64,000 nt of DNA. It comes from Devosia sp. Leaf420. GTDB lineage: Bacteria; Pseudomonadota; Alphaproteobacteria; Rhizobiales; Devosiaceae. This document shows positions 49,264 to 58,185 of the stretch, in pieces. Each line of letters begins with the position of its first letter. The first letter of the stretch is position 1. A model generated the notes under the pieces. That model was not told the origin of the DNA. It made no database searches and saw nothing but the letters and a program-made list of their open reading frames with translations. The stretch lies in NCBI RefSeq assembly GCF_001425445.1, contig NZ_LMQU01000001.1, positions 249,221 through 313,220 on the forward strand, in the 5' to 3' direction. Made by a program: the position numbers and the translations under genes.

Positions 49264-50595
49264 CTACTCCGCAGCCAGGAGCTGCTCGCCCTGAGCCCAG
49301 TTGTGAGCAATGCGGTAGCGCTGATTGGCAAGGTTCCACGGGCGAAGAAGACCGCCGATGCGCTCGGCTACTTCAAGACCGGCCTGCAGACCATCTTCAT
49401 GGAAGCCATAGCCCATCCAGGCGCCCGCGAACCAGGTGCGGTTGACGCCCTGGACCTGCCAGAGATCGTTCTGCGCTTCGACGGCCGTGGTATCGAACAG
49501 GGGATGTTCGTAATCGACTTCGTACTGGATCGAACCCGGCGCAAAATCCATATGCGGATTGAGCGTCACGAAGAGGTTCGTAGTCGTTGGCAGCGGCTGG
49601 AGCTTGTTCATCCAATAGGTGAGGCTGAGATTATCCTCGCCACGGCTGGACCGAAGGTAATTCCAGGCCGACCAGAGATGGCGGCGCTTGGGCATGAAGC
49701 GCGCATCGGTATGGAGCACGGCCTTGTTCTTGGTGAACTGGAAGCACGAGAGCACGCGCTGTTCGGCTTCGGTGGGGTCGGCAAGCAGCGCTAGCGCCTG
49801 ATCGGCATGGCAGGCAAAGACCACCTGATCGAAATGGCGATGACTGCCATCTTCGAAATAGATCTCGGCGCCCTGCGCATGGCGGCGCACCGAGACGATC
49901 TTGGCGCTGGTGACAACCTCGGTCTTCTGATCGGCGAGAATGCGCGAGACATATTCGCGCGAACCACCCTTGACGGTGCGCCAAGTGGGGCGACCGAGAA
50001 CCTGAAGCAGAGAATGATTGGCGAAAAAGCCGATAAAGGTCTTGGCCGGAAAATCGAGCATGCCGCGCGACGGCGTCGACCAGATGGCCGCTGAAATCGG
50101 CAAGATGTGATCGTCGATAAACGCTTGGGAATAGCCGAAGCGCTTGAGGAAATCGCCGATCGAAAGATCATCGTCGCAGGTGGCGATTTGCTTTTCCGCA
50201 TCGCGGAAGAAACGCATGATATCGGCAACCAGCTTCCAGTGGCGCGGGCTGATGATATTTCGGCGCTGACCAAAGAGGCCCCAGAGATATTCGCCGGAAT
50301 ATTCCATCTCGCCCTGCCCGACCGAGACGGCAAAGGTCATATAGGACCGGGCGGTTTCGACTTTGAGATGATCAAAAAGCGCGGTGAGGTTGGGATAGTT
50401 GCGTTCGTTATAGACGATGAAGCCAGTATCGACCGCAACATCGCCCTGAGCGGTGCGAGCGACGATGGTATTGGCGTGTCCGCCGGGGCGTTCGTCTTTC
50501 TCGAAAAGGGTGACGTTTTGAGTCCGCGAAAGCAGCCAAGCGGCTGATAATCCAGATATCCCCGATCCAATAACAGCGATCGATGAGTTCGTCAT
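49264..50595 (-). CDS. FAD-dependent oxidoreductase, COG2907 (amine oxidase-like)
   Basis: The product has 443 residues. The N-terminal dinucleotide motif is AVIGSGISGLSAAWLLS, with FEKDERPGGHANT downstream, and a C-terminal segment (WFAGAWMGYGFHEDGLQAG) completes the FAD site. It is cytoplasmic and flavin-dependent, possibly acting on fatty acyl chains with DUF1365 and Cfa. It is the first gene of the operon, with a TGATCC-N18-TAGTTG promoter 30-59 bases upstream. Confidence 0.92.
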   Translation of the reverse strand: MTNSSIAVIGSGISGLSAAWLLSRTQNVTLFEKDERPGGHANTIVARTAQGDVAVDTGFIVYNERNYPNLTALFDHLKVETARSYMTFAVSVGQGEMEYSGEYLWGLFGQRRNIISPRHWKLVADIMRFFRDAEKQIATCDDDLSIGDFLKRFGYSQAFIDDHILPISAAIWSTPSRGMLDFPAKTFIGFFANHSLLQVLGRPTWRTVKGGSREYVSRILADQKTEVVTSAKIVSVRRHAQGAEIYFEDGSHRHFDQVVFACHADQALALLADPTEAEQRVLSCFQFTKNKAVLHTDARFMPKRRHLWSAWNYLRSSRGEDNLSLTYWMNKLQPLPTTTNLFVTLNPHMDFAPGSIQYEVDYEHPLFDTTAVEAQNDLWQVQGVNRTWFAGAWMGYGFHEDGLQAGLEVAERIGGLLRPWNLANQRYRIAHNWAQGEQLLAAE

Positions 50596-50624
50596 AGGCG
50601 GGGATCTCCAGGCGTTCGTCTATT

Positions 50625-50654
50625 CAACTACGTGTCCAGCAACGTATTGGATCA
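50625..50654 (-). promoter_or_regulatory. ECF (RpoE-ChrR type) promoter of the lipid operon
   Basis: On the coding strand TGATCC (50654-50649) is followed after exactly 18 bases by TAGTTG (50630-50625). This repeats the layout of the promoter in front of the sigma gene, with an identical -35 hexamer. It should place the FAD-oxidoreductase, DUF1365 and cfa genes in the sigma factor's regulon. Confidence 0.7.
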
Positions 50655-50681
50655 GCAGCAAGTTTCGCCTTGGAGCCGATT

Positions 50682-52472
50682 TCACCGGGCGGGCCGCGCA
50701 ATGTCGGAGAGGCGAAACTGCGGCTGCTCGCGACCTTGATAGTGGTCGATATTGAGCGTGCCTGCAAAGTGAAGCGGCTGCTCATTATCGCGCATCAGAA
50801 TATCACCAAGAGGGGTATTGGCGGCGCGGAAGGCAATGGCCTTGAGGCGGGCGCCGTCTTCGGAGGTCAGCGTGAAGCTGACATGGCCGCCCTTGCCGAC
50901 GATCTGCGGGAAGCGCGCGCGATGGGCGGGGAAAGCAAAGACCGGGTTGGGATTGCCGGAGCCGAAGGGGCCGGCTTTCTCGATCTTGTGCAAGAGATCG
51001 ATGGTCGCGCCACGTGCGGTTAGGGCGACATCCACCTTGAGAGCTGAAGCGGCGCGGGCCGTGGCGACGCTTTTGCCCAACTGATCGGCGATGAAGGAGC
51101 GGAAGGGACCGAGATCGCCGGGGCGCAGCGTGACGCCCGCCGCCATGGCGTGACCGCCGCCCTTGGGGATGAGGCCGGTTTCCACTGCCTCGATGACGGC
51201 GCGGCCGAGATCGACGCCGGGCATGGAGCGGCCGGAGCCGGTGCCGGTGCCATCGGGATGAAGCGCGATCGCAAAGGCGGGGCGATCGAAGCGCTCCTTG
51301 AGGCGCGCGGCAATGAGGCCGACGACGCCGGGATGCCAATTGGCCGAGGCAAGGACGAGGACCGGGGGCCCCTCCCCGCTGCCGATCTCGGCGGCGGCGA
51401 CGGCGGTGGCCTCTTCGACGGCCTCGACTTCTATGCGCTGGCGCTCGGTATTGAGTTCATCGAGCTTGGCGGCGATCACCAGCGCCTGGTGTTCGTCATC
51501 GAGCGAGAGAAGCTGTGTGCCGAGAGCTGCGTTGCCGATGCGGCCGCCAGCATTGATGCGCGGGCCGATGAGAAAGCCGAGGTGATAGGGATTGAGCGGC
51601 CCACTAACGCGGGAAGCGAGTGCGAGGGCCGACATACCGCGGTTGTCGCCGCGGCGGGCGACTTCGAGGCCGCGGATGACAAAGGCGCGGTTGAGCCCGA
51701 CGAGCGGGACGACGTCGCAGACGGTACCGAGGGCGACGATATCGAGAAAGCGCAGGAGATCGGGGAGCCCGGTATCGCCGCGCTGGCGGAGAGCGCGATT
51801 GACGGCGACGAGGACCATGAAGGTGACGCCGGCAGCGCAGAGATAGCCGAGGCCGGAAATATCGTCGGGGCGGTTGGGATTGACGAGGGCCGTCGCGGGC
51901 GGGAGATCGTGGTCAGAAAGGTGATGATCGATGACGAGGACATCGACGCCGCGATTGCGGGCGTGGGCGATGGGGCCGTCGCTGGTGGTGCCGCAATCCA
52001 GCGTGATGATCAGCGTGGCGCCGGCATCGATCAGCTTGTCCATGGCCGCGATATTGGGGCCGTAGCCTTCAAAGATGCGATCGGGAATATGGACCTGCGG
52101 GGTCAGACCGAAATGGGCGAGATAGCGGACCATGAGGGCGCAGGAGCTCGCGCCATCGACGTCGTAATCGCCGAAAAGAGCGATGGATTCGTTGTCGGCG
52201 ACGGCCTGGGCCAGGCGGCTGGCGAGGTCATCCATGGCGGTGAGAGTCGACGGGTCCGGCATGAGATTGCGGATCGTCGGCTCGAGATAGGCCTCGGCGG
52301 CGTCCAGATCGACGCCACGGCCGGCAAGGATGCGCGCGACGATGTCGGAAATGCCGGTGCGCTGAGCGATTGCAGTGGCGAGGCGGCTACCGGCGATATC
52401 GAGACGATCGACCCAGGCACGGCCAAGGACCGACTGGCTAACATCAAGGAAATTGCGGCGCGGTTCCAGCAT
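50682..52472 (-). CDS. recJ: Single-stranded-DNA-specific exonuclease RecJ
   Basis: The product has 596 residues. It is a 5'-3' exonuclease for recombination and repair. The DHH phosphoesterase motifs are visible: DYDVDGASS, TLDCGTTSDG and VIDHHLSDHDLPP, followed by GPRINAGGRIG. The DHHA1 nucleic-acid-binding domain has GGGHAMAAGVTL, and a C-terminal OB-like domain follows. In relatives this gene follows glpX; here two unrelated genes separate them. Confidence 0.96.
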   Translation of the reverse strand: MLEPRRNFLDVSQSVLGRAWVDRLDIAGSRLATAIAQRTGISDIVARILAGRGVDLDAAEAYLEPTIRNLMPDPSTLTAMDDLASRLAQAVADNESIALFGDYDVDGASSCALMVRYLAHFGLTPQVHIPDRIFEGYGPNIAAMDKLIDAGATLIITLDCGTTSDGPIAHARNRGVDVLVIDHHLSDHDLPPATALVNPNRPDDISGLGYLCAAGVTFMVLVAVNRALRQRGDTGLPDLLRFLDIVALGTVCDVVPLVGLNRAFVIRGLEVARRGDNRGMSALALASRVSGPLNPYHLGFLIGPRINAGGRIGNAALGTQLLSLDDEHQALVIAAKLDELNTERQRIEVEAVEEATAVAAAEIGSGEGPPVLVLASANWHPGVVGLIAARLKERFDRPAFAIALHPDGTGTGSGRSMPGVDLGRAVIEAVETGLIPKGGGHAMAAGVTLRPGDLGPFRSFIADQLGKSVATARAASALKVDVALTARGATIDLLHKIEKAGPFGSGNPNPVFAFPAHRARFPQIVGKGGHVSFTLTSEDGARLKAIAFRAANTPLGDILMRDNEQPLHFAGTLNIDHYQGREQPQFRLSDIARPAR

Positions 52473-52563
52473 GGGCTGGTGTTAGGCGATTTGAGGCGGG
52501 GGTGGAAGGGGTTGCCGGAGGTTGTGTGCGCGTGCTTGGTGCGCGGCGACCGGAGGAGCTGAC

Positions 52564-53121
52564 ATGACGAGCAAAGCCAGCATCATTTTTCTTCATGGCG
52601 CTTCGAGCAGCGGAAAATCCACGCTGGCGCGAGAGATACAGGCCAAGATCGAGAAACCTTTCTGGCATATCTCCATCGACCATCTCCGGGACTCCGGGGT
52701 CTTGCCGCTTGCCCGCGTCAAAGCGGGAGATTTCAAATGGAGAGATATGCGCGCGCCGTTCTTTGCCGGCTACCACGCCTCGCTCGCAGCCTATGCCGAA
52801 GCGGGAAACAACCTCATCATCGAACATATACTCGATACGCCAGGCTGGCAGCTTGAGCTTGCTGAACTCTTTGCACCGTTCGATGTGCTTTTCGTAGCGC
52901 TGCATTGCGAGATCGAAGAACTGCGGCGGCGAGAGTATGCAAGAGGGGATCGCCCGGTCGGCAGCGCGGAACAGGATGCGCTGACGATCCACGAGGGGCG
53001 TCGGTATGATCTCGAACTGGAGACGGCGGACGGCGTGGACACGAATGCCGCGCGAGTAATGACGGCTTGGCGAGAGCCACGAGCACAGTCGCGGTTTTTC
53101 GAGGTGACCGAAGGCAGGTGA
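52564..53121 (+). CDS. Chloramphenicol phosphotransferase-like protein
   Basis: The product has 185 residues from ATG 52564. The P-loop GASSSGKST (G12-S19) follows a hydrophobic strand, with ISIDHLRDSG giving the conserved Asp, and NNLIIEHIL and VALHCEIEELRRRE downstream. This is the CPT-like kinase family; the Streptomyces founder phosphorylates chloramphenicol, but most members have unknown small-molecule substrates. It is encoded between recJ and a VOC gene on the opposite strand, so it looks like an insertion into an otherwise leftward block. Calling it a resistance gene would go beyond the evidence. Confidence 0.85.
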   Translation: MTSKASIIFLHGASSSGKSTLAREIQAKIEKPFWHISIDHLRDSGVLPLARVKAGDFKWRDMRAPFFAGYHASLAAYAEAGNNLIIEHILDTPGWQLELAELFAPFDVLFVALHCEIEELRRREYARGDRPVGSAEQDALTIHEGRRYDLELETADGVDTNAARVMTAWREPRAQSRFFEVTEGR

Positions 53122-53146
53122 GCTGCGGTCCTTCTGACGCGCAAGC

Positions 53147-53521
53147 TTATTTGGTCGGGCGGGTGCGGGCGCAGAGTTTGTTGCCGTCGGGGTCGCGGAG
53201 ATAGGCGACGAAAGTGCCGTTCGGGCGGAGATTGGGTGGGGTTTCGACGGAGGTGCCGCCGTTTTCGGTGCCGGCCGCATGCCAGGCGCGAACATGGTCG
53301 GCGGATTCGGCGAAGATGCCGATGGTGCCGCCATTGGCGGCGGTGGCCGGTTGACCGTTGATGGGTGTGGTCACCATAAGGCGGCTGCCGTCGCGGGTGT
53401 AGACCAACCGGCCGCCAGCATCCATTTCGCCGGGACTGCTGCCGAGAGCAACGAAAGTGGCATCGTAGAATGCCTTGGAGCGGGCGAGGTCGTTGCTGCC
53501 GATCATGACGTGGGAAAACAT
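53147..53521 (-). CDS. VOC family protein (glyoxalase/bleomycin resistance-like)
   Basis: The product has 124 residues from ATG 53521. It has the paired beta-alpha-beta pattern with FSHVMIGSNDLARSKAFY at the start and VAYLRDPDGNKLCAR at the end. Likely metal positions are H4 and the C-terminal region, but LCAR replaces the usual I/V-E-L Glu, so metal binding is doubtful. It is downstream of glpX by 29 bases on the same strand. Function is unknown. Confidence 0.87.
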   Translation of the reverse strand: MFSHVMIGSNDLARSKAFYDATFVALGSSPGEMDAGGRLVYTRDGSRLMVTTPINGQPATAANGGTIGIFAESADHVRAWHAAGTENGGTSVETPPNLRPNGTFVAYLRDPDGNKLCARTRPTK

Positions 53522-53550
53522 GGTTTTACTCCAGAAGAGAGCGCGGCTTG

Positions 53551-54537
53551 CTAGCGCGCGTGGCGCGCCTTGATCCAGCGGGTGGTCTGGCTCCAAGAGC
53601 GCATGACGACGGTATTGGTTTCGACCCAATGGCGGCGCAGTTTTACGCCTTCGACAAGGGAGCCGTCGGTGATGCCGGTGGCGGAAAAGAGGACGTCGCC
53701 GGCCGCGAGTTCGCTGACATCATAGATACGGTTGGGGTCGGTGATGCCCATTTCGCGCGCGCGGGAGCGCTTGTCGGGCGTGTCGAGGATCAATTTGCCC
53801 TGCATCTGGCCGCCGATGCAGCGGAGCGCCGCGGCGGCGAGCACGCCTTCGGGGGCGCCACCGGAGCCGAGGTAGATATCGACGCCGGTATCTTCGGTGT
53901 TGACCGCGTGAATGACGCCGGCAATGTCGCCATCGCTGAGGAGTTTTACCGATACACCGGCTGTGCGCAGTTCTTCGATGAGGCCGGCGTGGCGGGGCCG
54001 ATCGAGGACGATGGCGGTGATTTCGGAGACCGGAACGCCTTTAGCCTTGGCGAGCGCCTTGACGTTTTCGGTGGCGGACCACTCGATATGCACGGTTTCC
54101 GGCGCGTATTCGGCGCCGACGGCGATCTTGTGCATGTAAACGTTGCGGGCAACGTTGAGGAGGCCACCGCGCTCGGCCATGGCCAGAACCACCAGGGAAT
54201 CGGGCTGGTTCTTGGCGCAGAGGGTGACGCCTTCGAGGGGATCGACGGCGATATCGACTTCGGGACCTTCATCGGCGCCGACGGTTTCGCCGACATAGAG
54301 ATGGTCGCATTCGTATTGCTCGCCCTCGCCAATGACGATGCGACCGGCGACGGAGACGCGCTCCAATTCCTTGGACATGGCGGCGACGGAGGCATCGTCG
54401 GCCGCCTTTTCATCGCCCTTGCCGCGCCATTCGGCGGCGGCGACGGCGGCGCGCTCGGTGACGCGGACCATTTCGAGGGTCAGGGTGCGATGAAGATTGG
54501 CCGGGCTACGGGCGTCGTCGGCCTTGCTGAGCTTCAT
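53551..54537 (-). CDS. glpX: Fructose-1,6-bisphosphatase class II
   Basis: The product has 328 residues, the standard GlpX length. It removes the 1-phosphate of fructose-1,6-bisphosphate for gluconeogenesis. Landmarks are VTERAAVAAAEWRGKGDEKAAD-like start, GRIVIGEGE with metal-binding acids, DIAVDPLEG, and GSGGAPEGVLAAAALR. The start is ATG 54537. It follows hom by 23 bases and is probably co-transcribed with it. Confidence 0.96.
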   Translation of the reverse strand: MKLSKADDARSPANLHRTLTLEMVRVTERAAVAAAEWRGKGDEKAADDASVAAMSKELERVSVAGRIVIGEGEQYECDHLYVGETVGADEGPEVDIAVDPLEGVTLCAKNQPDSLVVLAMAERGGLLNVARNVYMHKIAVGAEYAPETVHIEWSATENVKALAKAKGVPVSEITAIVLDRPRHAGLIEELRTAGVSVKLLSDGDIAGVIHAVNTEDTGVDIYLGSGGAPEGVLAAAALRCIGGQMQGKLILDTPDKRSRAREMGITDPNRIYDVSELAAGDVLFSATGITDGSLVEGVKLRRHWVETNTVVMRSWSQTTRWIKARHAR

Positions 54538-54560
54538 TTTGTCCCCTCGCCCTGAAACGC

Positions 54561-56069
54561 CTAGAGCATTTCGATGCGGATCAATTGCGGTTCGCCCACG
54601 ATAAAGCCGTCTGCGGCGATTTGCGCAAGCGCGTCGCGCACCGACGATTCCACGGTCTGCTGGGTAATCATTACGACGGTCCGGGCCGGCGTGCCATCTG
54701 GCGCTGTGGCTTTAGCCGTCAAGTCTGACCGCTGGATGACGGAATCGATGGAGATCGCCTTTTCGCCCATGCGGGTCGTGATGGCGGCAAGGGCGCCTGG
54801 CACATCCTTGGCGCTGAGGCGAATATAGAAGCCGCCTTCATGGGCGCGGGAGGGCGCTTCGCGATAAGGGAGCAGTTCGTCGCTGGGGACGCCGAGAGGC
54901 GGCACGCGGGTGCCGCGGGCGATGTCGAGAATATCGGAGAGAACCGACGAGGCCGTTGGCGGACCACCGGCACCAGGACCGGCAAGAAGGAGTTCGTGGA
55001 CGTGGTCGGTTTCGAGCGCCACCGCGTTCATGACGCCATCGACGCCGGCGATGGCGGAGCCCTTGGGCACGAAGGTCGGGTGGACACGCTGCTCGATGCC
55101 ATCGGCGGTGCGCTCGGCAATGCCGAGAAGTTTGATCTTGTAGCCGAGGTCGGCGGCGACCTGGATATCGTGCTGAGTGATGCGGGAAATGCCCTCGACG
55201 CGCATCTTATCGGGGGCGATTTCATAGCCGAAGCAGAGCGTCGCGAGGATCGAGAGCTTGTGGGCGGTGTCAAAACCTTCGACGTCGAAGGTGGGGTCGG
55301 TTTCGGCATAGCCGAGCGCCTGCGCATCCTTGAGGCAATCGGCGAAGGAGATGCCTTCATTGCCCATGCGGGTGAGGATGTAGTTGCAGGTGCCGTTCAT
55401 GATGCCAAAGACCTTTGCAATGCGGGCGGAGCCGAGGCCTTCGCGGAGGGTCTTGATGACGGGGATGCCACCGGCGACGGCAGCTTCGAAGCCGAGCTGG
55501 GCGCCGGATTCTTCGGCGAGTTTTGCAAGGGTCACGCCGTGTTTGGCAAGGAGCGCCTTGTTGGCGGTGACGACCGGACGGCCGATTTCTAGGGCGGATT
55601 TGACGGCGGCAAAAGCCGGACCATCTTCGCCGCCGATCAGTTCGACGAAGAGATCGATGCTGTCGGATTTGGCCAGGGCAACCGGATCATCGAACCACTC
55701 TATGCCCGAGATATCGATGCCGCGATCGCGCGACCGGGAGCGGGCGGCGACGGCTGTCACCTGAAGCTGGCGGCCGAGCTTTTTGTTGAGTTCGGCGCCG
55801 TCTTTTTGAAGGATGCGGACCAGCGTAGCGCCGACATTGCCGAGACCGGCAACGCCGATGCGGAGGGGCGAGAGCGTTTCGGTTTCGCCGAATTCAGCCA
55901 TGGCTTTGAGGATGCGCGAGCGCGTTTCGCTGCGCGGTTCGCGGCCATCGCGGAGATCGAAGACGAAGAGCGGATCGCCCGCGACGATGCGGCCGAAACG
56001 CGTGGGAGTCCAACCGCGCGCGGAAATGAAAGACTCAACGGATTGGCGGAAAGACTGGATATCGCTCAT
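54561..56069 (-). CDS. hom: Homoserine dehydrogenase with N-terminal HTH-like extension
   Basis: The product has 502 residues from ATG 56069. The enzyme reduces aspartate semialdehyde to homoserine for threonine and methionine synthesis. The NAD(P) motif GVAGLGNVGATL lies at about residues 71-82, the catalytic domain has VTANKALLAKHG and GIMNGTCNYIL, and a C-terminal ACT domain covers about 415-500. The first 60 residues are extra. They read like a small DNA-binding helical domain (ARGWTPTRFGRIVAGDP, then LRDGREPRSETRSRIL). An internal ATG at 55901 would give the ordinary 446-residue enzyme. Neither start has a strong ribosome-binding site. Confidence 0.93.
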   Translation of the reverse strand: MSDIQSFRQSVESFISARGWTPTRFGRIVAGDPLFVFDLRDGREPRSETRSRILKAMAEFGETETLSPLRIGVAGLGNVGATLVRILQKDGAELNKKLGRQLQVTAVAARSRSRDRGIDISGIEWFDDPVALAKSDSIDLFVELIGGEDGPAFAAVKSALEIGRPVVTANKALLAKHGVTLAKLAEESGAQLGFEAAVAGGIPVIKTLREGLGSARIAKVFGIMNGTCNYILTRMGNEGISFADCLKDAQALGYAETDPTFDVEGFDTAHKLSILATLCFGYEIAPDKMRVEGISRITQHDIQVAADLGYKIKLLGIAERTADGIEQRVHPTFVPKGSAIAGVDGVMNAVALETDHVHELLLAGPGAGGPPTASSVLSDILDIARGTRVPPLGVPSDELLPYREAPSRAHEGGFYIRLSAKDVPGALAAITTRMGEKAISIDSVIQRSDLTAKATAPDGTPARTVVMITQQTVESSVRDALAQIAADGFIVGEPQLIRIEML

Positions 56070-56139
56070 GGGGCGAGCATGTGCATAGGAAGTCGCCTAG
56101 TCGTCAATAGGATAATTGGCGACTAGGCATTCGATGCAC

Positions 56140-57120
56140 TCATTGCGCTTTGGCGGCTGTTGCGGCTCGACCGACTTCCTTGGCGACCTGGGGAAAACCC
56201 CAGCGCAGCGATACGGGTGTTACCGCGCCGCTGACAGCCATGGTGACGTCTTCGCCGACGAGCTTGGTATAGGCCTCCTTGGCGACGAGGGGCGAGAGTT
56301 TGATCAGGTCCATCGAGAAAAACTCATCGGCCGATTTCTGATCGTTGAAGAAGCTGAGGAGCATGTCTGCGGGGATGGTGTCGAAGTTCTCGTAGCTGAC
56401 GAAATAGGCGATGCCGGTTTCGTTGATATTGGCGTTTTCCGGGGCCTTGGAGGGCACGAGGCCGATATCGGCGAAAAGCTGGACGCGGGGATCGCCTTCG
56501 AGACGAACGGAGACCTGACCGTCATTGCGATTGACGACATTGGCGAACACGGTGCCGGCGGCATCGGGATATTTGTCGAGTTCGGATTTGAGGAAGGTTT
56601 CGGTATCGGCGACGAGCTTTTCGGCTTCGGCGGAACGGCCGAGGGCCTTGCCGGTCATGGTGACTACCTGTTGCCAGCTCGCAAACCAGGGCTTGTCGGG
56701 ATAGGCGACGACGGGCGCGATGTTGCTCAGAAGCGCGTATTCGTCGGGGGTCAGGCCGGAATAGGGTGCGAGGATCAGGTCGGGCGCCAGGGCAGCGATG
56801 GCTTCGATGGGTGGTTCGGTAACGTTGGGCAGGACTGTGGGCACCGCCATGCCACGTTCGGCGAGTGCAGCCTCGGTCCAAGGGAGGACGCCGTCTTCGC
56901 CGCCGCCATAGGCAAAGAAGGGCATGCCGACCGGCTCAATGCCGAGATCGATTACGACATCTTGCGCGGACCAGCCCCAGGTGACCACGCGCTGCGGCTG
57001 GGCTTCGATAGTGGTGGAGCCGAGGGCGTGTTCGATGGTGACGGGGAACGGGTCCTGCGCGAAGGCAGGTGCGGCGAAAAGGGATGCCGCGAGGACGGCG
57101 AGGCCAAGCTTGGTCAGCAT
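56140..57120 (-). CDS. Iron-siderophore-type ABC substrate-binding protein
   Basis: The product has 326 residues with a signal peptide (MLTKLGLAVLAASLFAAPAFA). It is a FecB/FepB-type periplasmic binding protein, with the DPFPVTIEHALGSTTI start, PQRVVTWGWSAQD and a DLILAPYSGLTPDEY segment. It is a close tandem paralogue of the next gene (20-base gap), probably one operon. No permease or ATPase is adjacent. It may deliver to the FecCD system at 40-44 kb or to one outside the window. Confidence 0.92.
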   Translation of the reverse strand: MLTKLGLAVLAASLFAAPAFAQDPFPVTIEHALGSTTIEAQPQRVVTWGWSAQDVVIDLGIEPVGMPFFAYGGGEDGVLPWTEAALAERGMAVPTVLPNVTEPPIEAIAALAPDLILAPYSGLTPDEYALLSNIAPVVAYPDKPWFASWQQVVTMTGKALGRSAEAEKLVADTETFLKSELDKYPDAAGTVFANVVNRNDGQVSVRLEGDPRVQLFADIGLVPSKAPENANINETGIAYFVSYENFDTIPADMLLSFFNDQKSADEFFSMDLIKLSPLVAKEAYTKLVGEDVTMAVSGAVTPVSLRWGFPQVAKEVGRAATAAKAQ

Positions 57121-57140
57121 GGTGGCTCCAGAAATTGGGG

Positions 57141-58115
57141 TTAGTTCTTGGTGACGGCGTCGGCAGCAGCGCCGAGGATTTCGAGATATCGCGGCAGGCC
57201 CCAGCGGAGGGACAGGATGCTCGGCGGGGAAACGGCGGCGACGTTTTCCGTGCCGACGAGAGCGGCGAGGCCGCCATTGACGATGGGCGGATAATTGCGC
57301 GCCTGGGGCGTGGCGAGCCAGGTATCGAGGGCGGATTGCTCTTCGAAATAGGTGACAAAGATATCGGCTTCGAGCTGATCGAAGAGTTCGTAGCTGAGGG
57401 AATAATAGAAGGCATCATCGCCAGGCGAGAGCGCTGCGACGCTGGGATTGAGGGTCATGCCGAAATCGGTGAGGAATTTCATGCGGGCGTCGAGCGGCGC
57501 GTAGACGGCCATGGAGCCATCATAATCGTTGGCGCTGGCGAAGGTGACCTCGCTTAGGGCCGGATATTTGGCGAATTCGGCTTTCACCCAATCGGTGGTT
57601 TCGGTGACGAGCGTCTTGGCCTCGTCTTCCTTGCCGAGGGCTTTGCCGACGATCAGAGTCAGGTCCTGCCAGGAGGTGGACCAGGGGGCGCCCGAAAAGG
57701 CGATGGTGGGGGCGATGCCGGAGAGGACGGCATATTGCTCTTCGGTGATGCCGGAATAGGCGGCAATGATGAGATCGGGATTGAGGGCGGCGATCCGTTC
57801 GATCGGCGGTTCGCCTGTATTGTCGAGGATAGTTGGGGGTTCCGCGCCGGCTTTGGCGAGGGCCTCTTCGACCCAGTCGTGGATGCCGTTGTCGCCGCCG
57901 CCATAGGACTGGAAGGGCATGCCGACAGGAATTTTGCCGAGCGCGATGACCGCATCCTCATTGCTCCAGCCCCAGGTGACGATACGCTGGGGCTCCGCGG
58001 GGATGGTGGTTTTGCCATAGGCGTGCTCGATCGTGACCGGGAAAGCCTGGGCTTGAGTGGCGCCGACCGAGGCTAATGCAATGGTGGCCGAGAGCAGGAT
58101 CGAACGGACGGACAT
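57141..58115 (-). CDS. Iron-siderophore-type ABC substrate-binding protein
   Basis: The product has 324 residues with signal peptide MSVRSILLSATIALASVGA ending at TQAQA. It shares with its neighbour FPVTIEHA, PQRIVTWGWS, PVGMPF, YGGG and DLIIAAYSGIT, but differs in the ligand-facing C-lobe, so the two probably bind different chelates. A TGA-N9-TCA iron box is 41 bases upstream. It is the first gene of the pair. Confidence 0.92.
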   Translation of the reverse strand: MSVRSILLSATIALASVGATQAQAFPVTIEHAYGKTTIPAEPQRIVTWGWSNEDAVIALGKIPVGMPFQSYGGGDNGIHDWVEEALAKAGAEPPTILDNTGEPPIERIAALNPDLIIAAYSGITEEQYAVLSGIAPTIAFSGAPWSTSWQDLTLIVGKALGKEDEAKTLVTETTDWVKAEFAKYPALSEVTFASANDYDGSMAVYAPLDARMKFLTDFGMTLNPSVAALSPGDDAFYYSLSYELFDQLEADIFVTYFEEQSALDTWLATPQARNYPPIVNGGLAALVGTENVAAVSPPSILSLRWGLPRYLEILGAAADAVTKN

Positions 58116-58155
58116 GGGGCACCCTTTTCGTGGAGGTCACACTCCATACGAAAGG

Positions 58156-58170
58156 TGATTATCGTTGTCA
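58156..58170. promoter_or_regulatory. Candidate RirA iron box (TGA-N9-TCA)
   Basis: TGATTATCGTTGTCA fits TGA-N9-TCA and lies between the rlmC stop and the binding-protein start. It matches in form, not in its middle bases, the box before the siderophore operon at 44334. It suggests induction of the tandem binding proteins under iron limitation. Confidence 0.5.
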
Positions 58171-58185
58171 TGTAATTTCTGGACG

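Noticed and set aside
52564..53121. Calling the CPT-like kinase an antibiotic resistance gene
   Set aside because: Family membership alone does not show chloramphenicol phosphorylation; most members are uncharacterised.
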